Shown here piece after piece: positions 1 to 10,877 of a DNA stretch of 64,000 nt. The notes beneath the pieces are model-generated. The model ran no database searches. It was not told where the DNA came from and saw only the letters and a program-made list of their open reading frames with translations. The position numbers and the translations under genes were made by a program. Where the stretch lies: assembly GCF_000372725.1 (NCBI RefSeq), contig NW_005196094.1:468040-532039 (forward strand). The letters are read 5' to 3'. This DNA is from Emiliania huxleyi CCMP1516. Taxonomy: Eukaryota > Haptophyta > Isochrysidales > Noelaerhabdaceae. The stretch's first letter is position 1, and each line of letters starts with the position of its first letter.

Positions 1-436
1 GTACGATGTGTGACGAGCGCCCGCCCGCGCGCCGGCCGAGGCCGAGGGGGCAGCTGCACTCTGCCCTTCTCGGCAGTTCGGCCGCAGATATGGGGGTGGG
101 AACGCGACCGCGACGCGTTCGGGTACACAAGGGGGCGCGTGCTTACGAGCTGTGGTCCTCGAGGGTCCGCTCCACCGTGGTCCGTACCCGGCGTCGCGCC
201 TCTCCTTTACCTGATACCTCTCTAGACTTCTCGAGCACGAGCTCTCGGATGACGTCTCTAAAAAACACACGTCGGTGTTTAAAAAAATACTGTGTCACTT
301 TACAGGCCGAGCGTTTTTAATCTCTCGGTCAGTGGGGGGCCGAGCCGCCTCGGGGTGGCGGGCGGGCGGGCGTTTTGAAAAACAGAAAACAGAAAACAAG
401 AGGGGGCCCGGGGGCCCAGCGGGCCCCCCCCCACTA

Positions 437-802
437 GAGCTGTCAAACGTTAACTTTGGGCCTAACAGTTGCACTATTGTTGGCTGAAATCCTCAACGTT
501 GTTCAAGTGTTCTCCCCAGCCCAGGCTGTTACTGTTTGTTACTGTTGTTACTGTTGTTCAGCGGTCAGCAAGCAGAAAATCCAAAAAAACCCGGGTAAAA
601 CCCGAAAATACCTGGGTTTTTCCAGGTATTTTCGGGTATTACCCGCACTGGACGCTGGAGATCGTCGTGGGTCACTGCCAGGCCTTCCTTATTGTTGTTC
701 AGCTGGCCTAACGTTAGCTACTGTTGTTGGGGAGCCCCACTGTTGTTCTGTTGTTACTGTTAACACTAGCAACACTGTTCAGCTCTTAACGTTTGACAGC
801 TC
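437..802. mobile_element. MITE-like element, copy A (TA-flanked, inverted termini)
   Basis: Both ends read TAGAGCTGTCAAACGTTAA inwards (19 bp identical, TA included), so this 366-bp segment is bounded by perfect terminal inverted repeats and flanked by TA on each side, as expected for a Tc1/mariner-type non-autonomous element. It has no coding capacity. The interior contains short TGTTACTGTTGTTACTG-type repeats and a small inverted motif around ACCCGGGTAAAACCCG. A second, more diverged copy in the opposite orientation lies at 9736-10454. Confidence 0.7.
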
Positions 803-823
803 TACCCCCCACTGGGCCACGGA

Positions 824-1108
824 CTGGGAGGGAGTAGAAAATACGCCCAAGGGGGCCAAGGAGGCGGCGCGGGGAAGCAGCATCAGGTGGGCGGGGAGCA
901 GGAAGGATGGCGCTTAGGGTCGGCTTTGAACAAGGATTTCCAGATTTTAGATCAGTATTGGTGTCGGCACACATCCCCGCATGAGGTCAGCGGCGCGCAG
1001 TGTGTGCCTCTCTCTCGCAGGCTGATTTTGGCTGTTTCGAGAATACTGTTTTTGTTTTCAGACTAGGGGGCCCAACCCCCTCAGAGGCGGCGGGCGGGCG
1101 CCCACTGA
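824..1108 (+). repeat. Dispersed repeat, copy 1 (partner 9147-9390)
   Basis: From the GGGAGTAGAAAA...CGCCCAAGG start to the GGCGGCGGGCG...CGCCCAC end this segment aligns colinearly, with indels, to 9147-9390. Copy 1 carries about 50 extra bases around 965-1015. It is non-coding. It directly abuts MITE copy A. Confidence 0.6.
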
Positions 1109-1415
1109 CCGAGAGATCAAAAACGCTCGGCCACACTCTTACACTGTCTGTCGTAGTACAAGTACCTACAAGAGTTGTATGTATGCTATGTCTCGCTCGC
1201 ACACGGGCGGCTGCACAGTCAGCACACACGGAACTCCACCTCTGCGAGAGGAGAGAGACGGACCCCGCGCGCACAGCCTCTGTGTGCACACGGCTCTCGC
1301 CTTCTCTCTTCGCGGACGTCGGTGCGAGACGAGGTGACAACGTGAGGCCCCAAGGCAGCCACAAGAGGCCGCCCCCAGCGCAGGGCCTGTGTTATAGCGC
1401 GCAATTCGGACTCGC

Positions 1416-3300
1416 TCAGCCCTGTGGCTGCCGGATGGAGGAGAGGGGGACGCCGTCTCCCTCCGCCCGCGCCGGCTTCCTCGAGCCGAGGGCCGCCAGC
1501 CGCCGGAACTCGACCTGGATCTCGTCGACGGACCTGCCGCGCGTCTCGGGCGTGAAGCGTGCCGTGAAGAGCAGCCACAGCAGCAGCACAGCGGCGAAGG
1601 GCAGGAAGACGAGCGACCCGAGGGCGCTGCTCATCGCAGGGAAGCCGAGGCCGACGGCCGCGTTGCACACCCAGTTGAGAGCCGCCGCGGCCGACATGGC
1701 CGCGGCCCGCGCGTGCTCGGGGAAGATCTCTGCGCCGATCTGCCACGGGATCGGGCCGGGTCCGAGCTCGAAAGCGATGACGAAGCAGAGGACGAAGGAG
1801 ACCGAGAGCCAGTTGAGCGACCAGTCGTCCTCGTGGTGTGCACTGGCGCGCGCCTTGCCGATCAGCGCGGCGGTGACGCCGACGCTCGAGAGAAACATCC
1901 CTCCGATCCCTACAGCCGATATAGAGCCGAGAGGCTGCCGAGACGCAGCGGACGCTCAAGAGGGAAGCACCTCCGATGCCGACGAGCGGCAGGCACCACA
2001 TCTCGGCCACATCTCGGCCACATCTCGGTTATCTCTCGGTTATATCTCAGTTACATCTCGGCTACATCTCGCCGACGAGCAGCAGGCGCCGCCGGCCGGC
2101 GCACTCCATCATGGCCGAGGAGGCGAGCATCGCGAGCACGTTGACGGCCGACGCGAGCAGCGTGCCGGCCACGGGCGAGTCGAGGCCGGCGGAGGAGAAG
2201 AAGGTCGTCGAGTAGTAGAAGACCGCGTTGATGCCGCTCAGCTGCTGGCCGACCATCATGGCGGCGGCGTTGAGCAGAGGCAGCCGCAGCGAAGGCGAGT
2301 CGCGCCAGAGAAGGAGGACGCCTCGCCGTCCGCCTCCCCCCGCTCCCGCCCCGAGCTCCTGCTCCAGCGCCGCCAGCTCCGCCTCCACCGCCTCGGACGC
2401 CTGCCCGCCCCGCGGCCGCAAGAGGCGCAGCGCCTCGCGCGCCTCGCCGCGCGCCTCGCCGCGCGCCTCGCCGCGCGCCTCGCCGCGCGCCTCGCCTCCC
2501 TGCGCGAGGCCCCGCGAGAGGAGGTAGCGCGGCGTCTCGGGCAGGAGCGGCAGCAGCGCGAGCTGCGCGGCGCCGATGAAGGCGGGCAGGCCGAGCACAA
2601 GCCGCCAGTGCAGCCCGAGGTGATGCGTGATGAGCGCGGCCAGGCCCTGCGCGACCACGATGGCAACCACGACTGAGAGCTGTGCCAGAGAGCCGAGTGC
2701 TCCTCGCGTCTCGGTGGTCGCGATCTCGCCGAGGTAGAGGGGCGCCGCGACCGTCGCCATGCCGCACCCGCCTCCAGAGATGAAGCGCGAGAGGACGAGC
2801 AGGCACAGGGCAGAGCGGCCGCCCACCGACTCGGGACCAGCGGCGAGCGAGGCGGTGCCGGCGCAGAACGCGACGAGGCCCGAGGTACCGCAGGTGAGGC
2901 CCGACAGCGCGAGGAGGGGCCTGCGGCCGCGGCTGTCGGCCACCACGGCGGCTACCTGCGCGCCCAGGAGGCCACCCAACGCCCAGATGGAGACGACGAC
3001 GGCCCAAGAGATGGAGTCTTTATCCAGGCCGAGGTCGGTGGTGATGATTCGCTGCGGCACGTTGAGAATACCGGTCGCGTAGCCAAACTGGAAGCTCGAG
3101 AGCGAGGCCACGAACGCGGCCGCGGCGAGGCCAAGGGAGCTCTTGGCTGCAGCGCCTCCGATCGCCACGTCGCGGCCGGCCGTCGCGGCAGCTGAGGCAC
3201 AGTCGTCGGCGCAGCGAGGGCTCGACCAATCAAGGTAGAAGAGGGAGAGCAGGCGCCGGCAGCGACGACTACGACCGGACCTCGAGCGTGGGGTCACCAT
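1416..3300 (-). CDS. MFS sugar transporter (sugar porter family)
   Basis: Two exons, 3300-2073 and 1909-1416, joined by an intron with GC at its 5' end and AG at its 3' end; the join is in frame and gives 573 residues. Sugar-porter signatures are all present: GYATGI in TM1, ADSRGRRPLL after TM2, a GxGxG stretch leading to YLGEIATTETRG before TM5, LLPETPRYLLSRG at the start of the central loop, QQLSGINAVFYYS in TM7, GPGPIPWQIGAEIFP in TM10, and PETRGRSVDEI after TM12. It should be a 12-helix proton-coupled or facilitative hexose transporter; substrate cannot be read from sequence. The central loop has a 12-bp tandem repeat (about 2450-2500) encoding GEAR units. Start chosen at 3300 because upstream in-frame sequence lies in a dispersed repeat. 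The intron itself contains a degenerate copy of the exon junction. Confidence 0.85.
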
Positions 3301-3377
3301 GAGCTGCGGGGTGATTGCCCGCCGCTCCAAAAAAAAAAGACAATTGCACGGCGGGAGAATCCAAAAAAGCCGTCCAA

Positions 3378-3726
3378 AAAAAACCCAAGAGAGGGGTGGG
3401 AGGGCGGGAGAATCCAAAAAAGCCGTCCAAAAAGCCGCAAAAAGCCAGCGCGAGCCTCCCGTTACGCGATTGCTCGATGATGCGTGGCCAGCGCGGGAGC
3501 AGGTCGGCGCCGACGCTGCCAGAACTAAGACGAGACCGCGACCGACGGCGGGCCGTGCTGGCGAGCATCCGCGCTGCTGACGACGTGCTCGAGACTGACC
3601 TTCAGAGCGACGAGATTCTCGCATGCTTTGAGGAGGCGCTCGGCGAACGGCAGCCAGAGATGGGAGAACGGATGCTGCAGCAGGGCGAGAGGCGAACGCC
3701 GAGAGTGCGGAGGCCGCACCGCGACT
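3378..3726. repeat. 349-bp duplicated block, copy 1 (partner 10529-10877)
   Basis: By eye the 349 bases here are identical to 10529-10877 in the same orientation, with unrelated flanks on both sides. Both strands are open in at least one frame, but since the two copies are indistinguishable there is no sign of coding constraint. It lies just upstream of the sugar transporter start. Either a young dispersed repeat or a recent segmental copy. Confidence 0.75.
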
Positions 3727-3996
3727 AAACCCTCCTGAAATTTTACGAGAGTCGAATAACGCACGGCGGCTCAGCGGAGCTGGGAATAGGACCGCCGCAA
3801 GCGGCGTGGCGTGGAGCGGTTGAGCATCCCTCCGGGGGCCCCTCTGCGCCGGGGAGGCGTTGTTGGAGGCTAGGACGCAAGCGTCCGTCGCCCTTTTCAA
3901 ACTCGGGGCCCACTCACTCCGCTACGCTCCGACCCGAATTTGGAGGGCCTAAAAGTCTAAGGTGTTGCTGCGCAAAAGGGGTCGGAAACAGGGCGT

Positions 3997-4126
<130 letters not shown>

Positions 4127-4180
4127 CGCTCGCCCGAGCATACCATACCCCGGAAATTAGGACGTTTTCTTTTAGCCTTG

Positions 4181-4918
4181 ATGTTTCGATGGTTCGTTTG
4201 TCTGCTTCTGGTCGCTGCGCTGACGCTCGCCTACAGACGCACACCGGGTGACGACGCGATCATCGTGCTAGCAGGCGGCGTCGGCGACGATGGCGTGCCT
4301 CACGAGGCGGTCATGCGACGACTCCGCCGGGCGGCTGAGCTCTACGCAGCGCAGGCAGCCGCAGGATTGCGTCCAGGCATCGTGTGCAACGGTGGTGGCA
4401 CGACGCACAAGCCAAAGTGGGTGGACGCGAACGGATATGCTGTCCCGGAGGCCGCGCTCATGGGCAAGCAGCTTGAGGCGATGGGGGTGCGCGCCGAGGA
4501 CATCTACGTTGAGGGCTACAGCGACGACACCATCGGCAACGCCTTCTTCGCGCGCGTGATGCACATCGACGTCCGTCCAGACTGGTCCAGGCTGCGCATC
4601 ATCACGTCGGAATTCCAGATGAAGCGCACGCAAGCCATCTACGACTGGGTCTTCAAGGGGCTGCAGCCGCTGCCCGCGCAGGGTAGAGAGGTCACCTATG
4701 ACGCCGTGGACGACGTGGGCGCGATGCCAGCGCACGCGCTGCGCCGCCGCCGCGACAAGGAGGAGGCGAGCCTGCGAGCCTTTGTTTCGGGCGACCTCGT
4801 CAAACTCACTCGCCTCTCGCAGCTGCACGACTTCCTCTTTCGCCGACACAGCGGCTACACGTCGCGGGGCTACCTGAGTAAGCAACGACTATCGGGCGCG
4901 CTTGCGACGTCGTACTAG
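4181..4918 (+). CDS. DUF218 / YdcF-ElyC-SanA-like membrane-anchored protein
   Basis: 245 residues in one exon. The first about 18 residues (MFRWFVCLLLVAALTLAY) form a hydrophobic anchor or signal peptide. The rest follows the DUF218 pattern: a strand ending IIVLAGGVGDDG, an RLRRAAELYAA helix, IVCNGGG, a segment PEAALMGKQLEAMGV, EDIYVEGYSDDTIGNA (the conserved acidic-Ser/Asp-Thr-Asn patch) and RIITSEFQMKRTQAIY. Bacterial relatives (ElyC, SanA, YdcF) act at the cell envelope with incompletely known biochemistry; YdcF binds S-adenosylmethionine. In this alga a secretory or endomembrane location is likely, function unknown. The ATG was chosen because the in-frame upstream sequence is only microsatellite. 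A short motif just upstream (ACCATACC..CCGGAAA, 4141-4156) recurs upstream of the GST gene at about 37840-37860. Confidence 0.7.
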   Translation: MFRWFVCLLLVAALTLAYRRTPGDDAIIVLAGGVGDDGVPHEAVMRRLRRAAELYAAQAAAGLRPGIVCNGGGTTHKPKWVDANGYAVPEAALMGKQLEAMGVRAEDIYVEGYSDDTIGNAFFARVMHIDVRPDWSRLRIITSEFQMKRTQAIYDWVFKGLQPLPAQGREVTYDAVDDVGAMPAHALRRRRDKEEASLRAFVSGDLVKLTRLSQLHDFLFRRHSGYTSRGYLSKQRLSGALATSY

Positions 4919-6679
4919 ACACATGTGATTCTTTTGGTGAGCCTCTCTAGAGACACGCGCGTGGATCCGTTATCGCTCTAGCGCGGCTGCGCGGCTCTCT
5001 CTACGTCTCTCCGACGGATCTCAGCTCTCCTCTCCACCGTACCTTTCTAGTCTTTACCACCGTTGTGCGCGTTGGAGGTCCCTGAACCAGATATGTGGAG
5101 AATGACGGAACAAGTCCAGGGTCGCGGCTCTTGCTTGTCGTGTGGCGACATAGAAGTAAGGAAAATACTAGCGAGAGTCAGAGAGGGACACGACCTCGAC
5201 CCCCCATCGGGTCGGGGTGTCCGGCACGCAAAAACGTAAACGAAAAAGTGCTTGCAAAGGCAAAAATCCGCAAATCCCCCGTTCCGGTCCCACGCCACTG
5301 CTTTGGGCTCAACGAGGTTTGCCTCTCGCACCCCATCTGTTTTCCTTTCCTTTTTTCTCTACAACACCCTCTCTTTTCCTCTCTCTTTTCCCGGGAAAAC
5401 TGCGTGGAAATCGTCAAATTTTGGGCCGGCTCTGAGCCGAGTCTGAGGCTGGTTTGGGCCCAAAATCAGCCAAATTTTAGGCCAAATCGGCAAAATGCCG
5501 GGAATTCCTCGCGGAGAACCCGTGTATACCTGGAAATTACCCTGCGACCGCCTGGGTATTTTGTCGATTTCCTCAATTTTGCCTCAGATTTTGCCCCAGA
5601 CCAGCTCTCAGACTCCTGGAAACTCGCGAGTTTCCAGAATGGAGCACCAAACACCCTCTGTTTTCCCTGGAAATTTCCGGAAACGCAAAGTGCTGGGGAC
5701 CCTCTGTTTCTCTGGGGGGAGGCGGGGGCCCTAGAGGGCATCCATGCGGGGGGGAGATGGGGTCCCATGGCCCGCCGCAGGCGCCGATTTTTTCGGGCTT
5801 TTTTCTTTTTTTCGCGAATTTTTACTTGTTTTCATGGGAATTCGCTGTACTTGCGGCCATGCTATCACGCCTAATCGCCTTGCGACAGCCTGTCGGCGCT
5901 GCTGACCGTGCCCTGCTGCACAATTGACCACCTGCATAGCTCGCGGCCTTAGTATCCACCATTCAGTGACGACCTTATCGTACGGCCAGTAGGAAGGTGT
6001 CCTTCCAGCGCGTGCACGCTTCTGACGCAATGCGCGTCACAAACTGCCTCGGATTGGCTGCTGGCACTCTCGAGGCTATGCCTACACAGCCTCGCGCGCA
6101 TGGGCAGTCAAGAGGGACCATGCACCTTCTCAGGAGAGCGCTGGTGCCTCTCTCTTGGACCGGCAAACTTGGTGGTCTCGTGTCACCAATGTGGGACCAG
6201 TGCGGCATCGCGCCATCGACAGCTCTGAACTGCGCCTCACCACTGACCGGGAAGGCCGCCAAGTGGGCCAGCACAGGTCGCACATTGTGGCAGCAGTCAG
6301 CAGTGCATGTCTGATAGCTAGAGCAGCAGCGTCAGGGTCGCAGGGTCGGATCGTGTCAAGCCTCTCGCCCGGCCGGCCGCGTGCAGACGTCGGCCTGTCT
6401 GCTGTCTGGAGTGATCTGTCGGCGGTCAGTACGACCGATCAGGTCGGAGTTTTCTGATGGTTGGAGGGTCTATCTGTATGTACTCCTCGAGATCTCTCCA
6501 AATCTGCCCTCTGATTAACCTAGCTTAATCGGGAAGTCGGTGCTAGCTGAGACTAGCGGAGCCGGGGCCCCGTTTCCGCACTGCGGCGCGGCGCACGGTG
6601 CCTCCGGGGGCCCCCGCCTCCCCCCAGAGCTCTGTTTTCCTTTTTGTTTTCCGGAAAACCTCGTTGAGCCCAACCACTG
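4919..6679. other. Intergenic, no gene recognised
   Basis: About 1.76 kb between two convergent genes. It contains a CT-rich tract with several AAATTTTGGG/CCAAAATTT-type words (about 5400-5600) and scattered short open frames with no recognisable family. A GTAAGT-type splice donor is present at the 3' end of the next gene (minus strand, about 6684), so part of this stretch could be an intron or 3' UTR of that gene. Confidence 0.4.
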
Positions 6680-8473
6680 CTACTTACGTATGTCATGCGC
6701 CGCGTCGCTGTGGGCGCTCGCCGTGACGACGAGGCTGCGAACCTTAAACTTGGTGCCGCCACCGGGCGAGCTGGCGTTGAGGACTTGCAGCTGGAGTTCG
6801 CATCGCGCCACTGCGCCCCAAATAGGAAAGTTGTGGGTGATGTAGATGGAGGCGCGCTCCTCTGGCCGATGCGCATCGAGCATGTGGGTCGAGCACGAGC
6901 AGACGCTGACGCAGCGCAGCTCGACCTTTCCCATGCCCTCGTACGAGGCGAGGTACTGCAAGCCGAGGTGTACAGCCGCGCTCTTGTTGTCCGCGGCGCC
7001 GGCACCCTCGCCCTCCAGCACGCGCGTGTCGACCACGGCGCGCAGGGTCGCCCCCGCTTCGAGTGCCACCACGCCCTGGCTGATCTTGGCGCTCCGGCTC
7101 AGCGCGCGGCGGCAAAAGAACCAGCCCTGCGGCTTGGTCGCCAAGAAGGCGGGTAATCGAGCAGCGAAGCGAGACACCGGGCACTCGTCACCGGGAGGCG
7201 CGCGCGCCACACAGCCCTCCCCGCCACTCACTCCCGCGGAGTGGTACCTCCGGCCGGGCAATCCGGCCAGCGGAGGCTGCCGCGTGGGCACCGATGTCGG
7301 GTGCCACACGCCGGCAGCGGCGCAGCTCGCCGACTGCCAGCCGATCGGCTGCCTCGTTTGAAAGAGGTGGTTGAGGCGGCCATTCTGAACTGTCGGCTGC
7401 AAGAAGGAGTAGCAGCGAGCCGCGGGCGGCGAGACAGAATTCCGCCGGTGCAGCGGAGTGGGAAAGGCCGCACTGCCCGCTTTCCCGCCGCTGGTGTCCC
7501 ACGGTGGCGCGCGAGCAGCTCCGCTTCCGCGGCCGCCCCGAGAGTAGGCAAGCCGCACGCGGTCCACATAATGCCGCAGCATCTGATCGACGTACTGCAG
7601 GCCATGCCGGCCATTGACTGGATGCAGGCAGTCTGGGCCGGTAATGTCATCGATGCTGAAGCCGGTGGCGCCTGCTCTGACGTGTGGCATCAGCGCACGG
7701 TGCACAGAGATGCACGCCTGGCCATACCGCTCACACACCGCACTCGCCTCGTCCTCGACGACCGACCACGGCGTCTTCGGATAGCGCATCGACCCGATTC
7801 GATCTCCTTCGCGGAAAAGAGCGGGTGGTGTGCCAGGCGACTTCGCCATGTTGCACCAGGCGTGCACAGAGAGGAGGAGGAGCAGCGGGCGAGGGCGCAT
7901 CATCAGCAACCTGCGCGCGACGGCCTCGACAGCGAAGCGGTCAAGACTTTGCGCCATCGAGCCAAATTCAAGGACCACCATATCGAGCTGAGTTGGAAAA
8001 TGTGAGAAGAGGCAGGGCAGCACTGCCTGCGCAGGCGTGGCGTCTAGTGCGCTGTTGTTGAGCTGGTGCTGCGGGTGCGGCCACAAGCTATTGAAGTGCT
8101 CGAGAAGGCTAACAGCCCAGCCCTTGACTGGCCGCTTACGAGGCTCGCCCCATGACATTTCGGCCAAGCTCACACCGTCAAACTCCATGCACCGCTTGTA
8201 GGGCTGGTCAAGACAGCCACCATGCTGTGCGACAGAGGCCCCAAAGACTCCGAGGCGAAGAGGCTTGCCGTCATTGAGCCGCTGCAGGAGCGGACTCCAT
8301 GCCTCAGGACGCCCCATTTGGACGATGGCGCGATCAAGCGTCTCGCGGTCGAGAGACGGCGTGGCGAAAGGCGTGTTGGCCATTATTGCAATAGTCGGGA
8401 GAGGCCCGGAACTTTGGGACTTGGGTTCAAGTAAGTTTGGGGGGGGGCCGCTACCGTGCAGCTGAGCTAACAT
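6680..8473 (-). CDS. SGNH/GDSL-hydrolase-like protein
   Basis: One 597-residue open frame. The N-terminal third fits an SGNH fold: block I as LRLGVFGASVAQHGGCLDQ (Ser nucleophile in GASV), a strand LDMVVLEFGSMAQSLDRF (block III-like position), and near residue 280 a C-terminal block DCLHPVNGRHGLQYV with the Asp-x2-His pair that completes such active sites. A low-complexity Arg/Gly/Pro linker follows, then a C-terminal beta-rich region without a family I recognise. SGNH enzymes hydrolyse esters, often on glycans or lipids; the substrate cannot be told. Start: the ATG at 8473; a second in-frame ATG at 8383 is equally possible. The frame stops within CGTAAGTAG, which is also a near-perfect 5' splice site, so the gene may continue leftwards in further exons. 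Confidence is moderate for the fold and low for the ends. Confidence 0.55.
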   Translation of the reverse strand: MLAQLHGSGPPPNLLEPKSQSSGPLPTIAIMANTPFATPSLDRETLDRAIVQMGRPEAWSPLLQRLNDGKPLRLGVFGASVAQHGGCLDQPYKRCMEFDGVSLAEMSWGEPRKRPVKGWAVSLLEHFNSLWPHPQHQLNNSALDATPAQAVLPCLFSHFPTQLDMVVLEFGSMAQSLDRFAVEAVARRLLMMRPRPLLLLLSVHAWCNMAKSPGTPPALFREGDRIGSMRYPKTPWSVVEDEASAVCERYGQACISVHRALMPHVRAGATGFSIDDITGPDCLHPVNGRHGLQYVDQMLRHYVDRVRLAYSRGGRGSGAARAPPWDTSGGKAGSAAFPTPLHRRNSVSPPAARCYSFLQPTVQNGRLNHLFQTRQPIGWQSASCAAAGVWHPTSVPTRQPPLAGLPGRRYHSAGVSGGEGCVARAPPGDECPVSRFAARLPAFLATKPQGWFFCRRALSRSAKISQGVVALEAGATLRAVVDTRVLEGEGAGAADNKSAAVHLGLQYLASYEGMGKVELRCVSVCSCSTHMLDAHRPEERASIYITHNFPIWGAVARCELQLQVLNASSPGGGTKFKVRSLVVTASAHSDAAHDIRK

Positions 8474-8783
8474 AAACGAGAGTGTGTGGGCGAGGGGCCC
8501 CGGGCGGCGATCGTGGGCTCCCCCGTGCGGCTGGCTGCTGCGCGCGTGCGGCGTGGCAAGGACTAGGGCAAGGAACGAACGAGCTCGCTCGAGCGAGGCA
8601 GTCAGTCAGTCAGTCAGTCAGTGGCACGCACGTGTGTCCGCGTCGGCCGCAGGTCGGCGTCGCACACGCACCACGCCGGCGGACCCTCGGCCACTCCGGG
8701 ACCCCTTTGACCCGCCAGCCGACTGCACAACCAACCCAGGATTGGCACACATAAATTATACACTGCTGTGAGCTGTGAGCTGT

Positions 8784-8853
8784 AAATAAATAAATAAATA
8801 CGGACACCTCTACTGTGAGATGGGTAAAAAGGGACAGGTCCCCGCCCGTGCTG
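8784..8853 (+). repeat. TAAA-tailed short repeat, copy 1
   Basis: A run of ATAAATAA units followed by ACGGACACCTCTACTGTGAG, then ATGGGTAAAAAGGGACAGG and TCCCCGCCCGTG. The same module occurs at 9436-9502, in split form at 9698-9735 plus 10457 onwards (interrupted by MITE copy B), and at 30191-30257. The ordered A/T-rich tail plus constant body resembles a retroposed sequence, but no RNA-gene promoter boxes are visible. Confidence 0.6.
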
Positions 8854-8870
8854 AGCTGTGAGGGTCCGCC

Positions 8871-8952
8871 CGCAGGCGCATTTTGTATATACCGAGAGTC
8901 GGTGCCCGGTGCCGAAGCGCAGGCGGTGCCCGCAGGTCGGACCTTTTAAGAC
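8871..8952 (-). repeat. Dispersed short repeat (partner 18598-18665)
   Basis: The reverse complement, with the core GGGCACCGCCTGCGC and CGGCACCGGGCACCG, matches 18598-18665 with several differences. It directly follows the TAAA-tailed repeat copy 1. Non-coding. Confidence 0.55.
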
Positions 8953-9146
8953 AGCATTGAGTGTATATACACTGCTAGAGATAACTGCGGATGCATAACA
9001 CCGTGCGATTTGGTGCGCCAGCTTCCTCCCGCGCCCCCGGCGCCCCCCCCCTACACGTATGGGACAGTGGAGTCGTAGCGGAATCGACCACTCACGAGAG
9101 TACACGTATGGGCCATGTGGAGTCCTAGCGGAATCGACCCTCACGT

Positions 9147-9390
9147 GGGAGTAGAAAAGACGCCCAAGGTGGGGGCACAAGGCGCAAGGAGGGGGCGCGG
9201 GGAATCAGCACATGAAGCAGCATCAGGGGTGAAGCAGGGGAAGGGTGGCGTTTTCGGGTCGGCTGTGAACAAGGGTTTCCGCACGGCAGCTTTCAGATTC
9301 GTTTAGATCAGTAATTTGGCTGCTTTCGAATTTGTTTTGTTTTCAGACAGGGGGGGCCGAACCCCGCTCAGGAGGCGGCGGGCGCAGGCG
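9147..9390 (+). repeat. Dispersed repeat, copy 2 (partner 824-1108)
   Basis: Aligns with 824-1108 over its whole length with indels. Just upstream (9049-9146) is a short internal duplication of TACACGTATGGG...GTGGAGTC...TAGCGGAATCGACC. Confidence 0.6.
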
Positions 9391-9435
9391 CCCACAGGGC
9401 ACAGACAGGCATACACGATGGCAGCGATCCACAGA

Positions 9436-9502
9436 GATAAATAAATACAACGTACACCTCGACTGTGAGATGGGTAAAAGGGAACAGGTCCCCGCCCGTG
9501 CG
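9436..9502 (+). repeat. TAAA-tailed short repeat, copy 2
   Basis: Same module as 8784-8853 with minor substitutions (CGTACACCTCGACTGTGAG). It lies 46 bases after the 9147-9390 repeat, so the repeats cluster. Confidence 0.55.
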
Positions 9503-9735
9503 ATCTTTGTGCAGGGGTCTTTGTGTCACACGTGGGTGTGGTCGGCGACTAGCCGGGGTCGTCGTCCTCCCGTCTCCCGCGAATTCCGAATCGCGAACAC
9601 TCGCTTGCTTTTTTTCGATCCTGCGTAGTAGACCGGAGGGCTACGAAGCCTTCACACTCCAAGGGGGTGAATCGCGAATGTGGGATCTAAAGCATAAACA
9701 AATAAATAAATACGGACACCTCTCTACTGTGAGTA

Positions 9736-10454
9736 GAGCTGTTTAACGTTGTGGGAGCTGAACAGTGTTGCTAGTGTTAACAAGTAACAACACAGAACAA
9801 CAGTTGGGCTCCCCAACAACAGTAGCTAACGTTAGGCCGGCTGAACAACAATAAGGAAGGCCTGGCAGTGACCCACGACGATCTCCAGCGTCCAGTGCGG
9901 GTAATACCCGAAAACAGCCGGGAAAACCCAGGTATTTTCGGGGTTTACCCGGGTTTTTTGCCATTTTCTGCTTGCTGGCCGCTGAACAACAGTAACAGTC
10001 AGTCAGACAGTGTTACACACCTCCTAGCATGGAGGACGGGTCCACACGCACACACACGCTGCACACGATTGGCTCGGGAGCCGACACGAGGCGCACTGTC
10101 ACCGGCCGTAGCACCGGGTCCGGACTGCTGGACACACAGCACACAGCTCACACAGGACAGCTCACGAGGTGGCGCTATGTAGTGGAGTTCTCAGGGACTG
10201 ACGCGGGAGAAGAAAGTGGGGCACAGGGACAGGGACACCGTACTCACGTACTGACATCCCGCCCCGCGCCGGGGGCGGTGGCGCGCGCCGCGCCGGGACA
10301 CTTTGGACCCGCAGCCTGGCATACGCCAGACCACATAGATCCGCCACAGTAACAAACAGTAACAGCATGGGCTGTGGTGAACACTTGAACAACGTTCAGG
10401 ATTTCAGCCAACACTAGCGCAACTGTTAGGCCCAAAGTTAATGTTAAACAGCTC
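9736..10454. mobile_element. MITE-like element, copy B, with nested insertion
   Basis: Reverse-orientation relative of copy A: termini TAGAGCTGTTTAACGTT and, at the other end, TTAGAGCTGTTTAACATTAA, with TA on each side. Colinear with copy A up to the AACAACAGTAACA block at about 9995 and again from about 10346, so about 350 bp (about 9997-10346) are an insertion into copy B. The element itself sits inside a TAAA-tailed repeat (CTCTACTGTGAG before it, TGTGAGATGG after it), giving a three-level nest. Confidence 0.65.
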
Positions 10455-10528
10455 TAACTGTGTGAGATGGCAGAATGGGTAAAATCTAAAAAGGAACACG
10501 GAACATGTCATATCTAACAACATAGCTG

Positions 10529-10877
10529 AAAAAACCCAAGAGAGGGGTGGGAGGGCGGGAGAATCCAAAAAAGCCGTCCAAAAAGCCGCAAAAAGCCAGC
10601 GCGAGCCTCCCGTTACGCGATTGCTCGATGATGCGTGGCCAGCGCGGGAGCAGGTCGGCGCCGACGCTGCCAGAACTAAGACGAGACCGCGACCGACGGC
10701 GGGCCGTGCTGGCGAGCATCCGCGCTGCTGACGACGTGCTCGAGACTGACCTTCAGAGCGACGAGATTCTCGCATGCTTTGAGGAGGCGCTCGGCGAACG
10801 GCAGCCAGAGATGGGAGAACGGATGCTGCAGCAGGGCGAGAGGCGAACGCCGAGAGTGCGGAGGCCGCACCGCGACT
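10529..10877. repeat. 349-bp duplicated block, copy 2 (partner 3378-3726)
   Basis: Indistinguishable by eye from 3378-3726 and in the same orientation; flanks unrelated. Confidence 0.75.

Larger units (their letters stand above)
1..1415. other. Non-coding left flank with repeat copies
   Basis: I see no gene here. The stretch holds a G/C-homopolymer-rich segment, one copy of a TA-flanked inverted-repeat element (437-802) and one copy of a second dispersed repeat (about 824-1108). Open frames here are short and show no family pattern. Confidence 0.6.

Noticed and set aside
1000..2676. 558-codon plus-strand open frame
   Set aside because: Antisense of the sugar transporter, which has all sugar-porter signatures.
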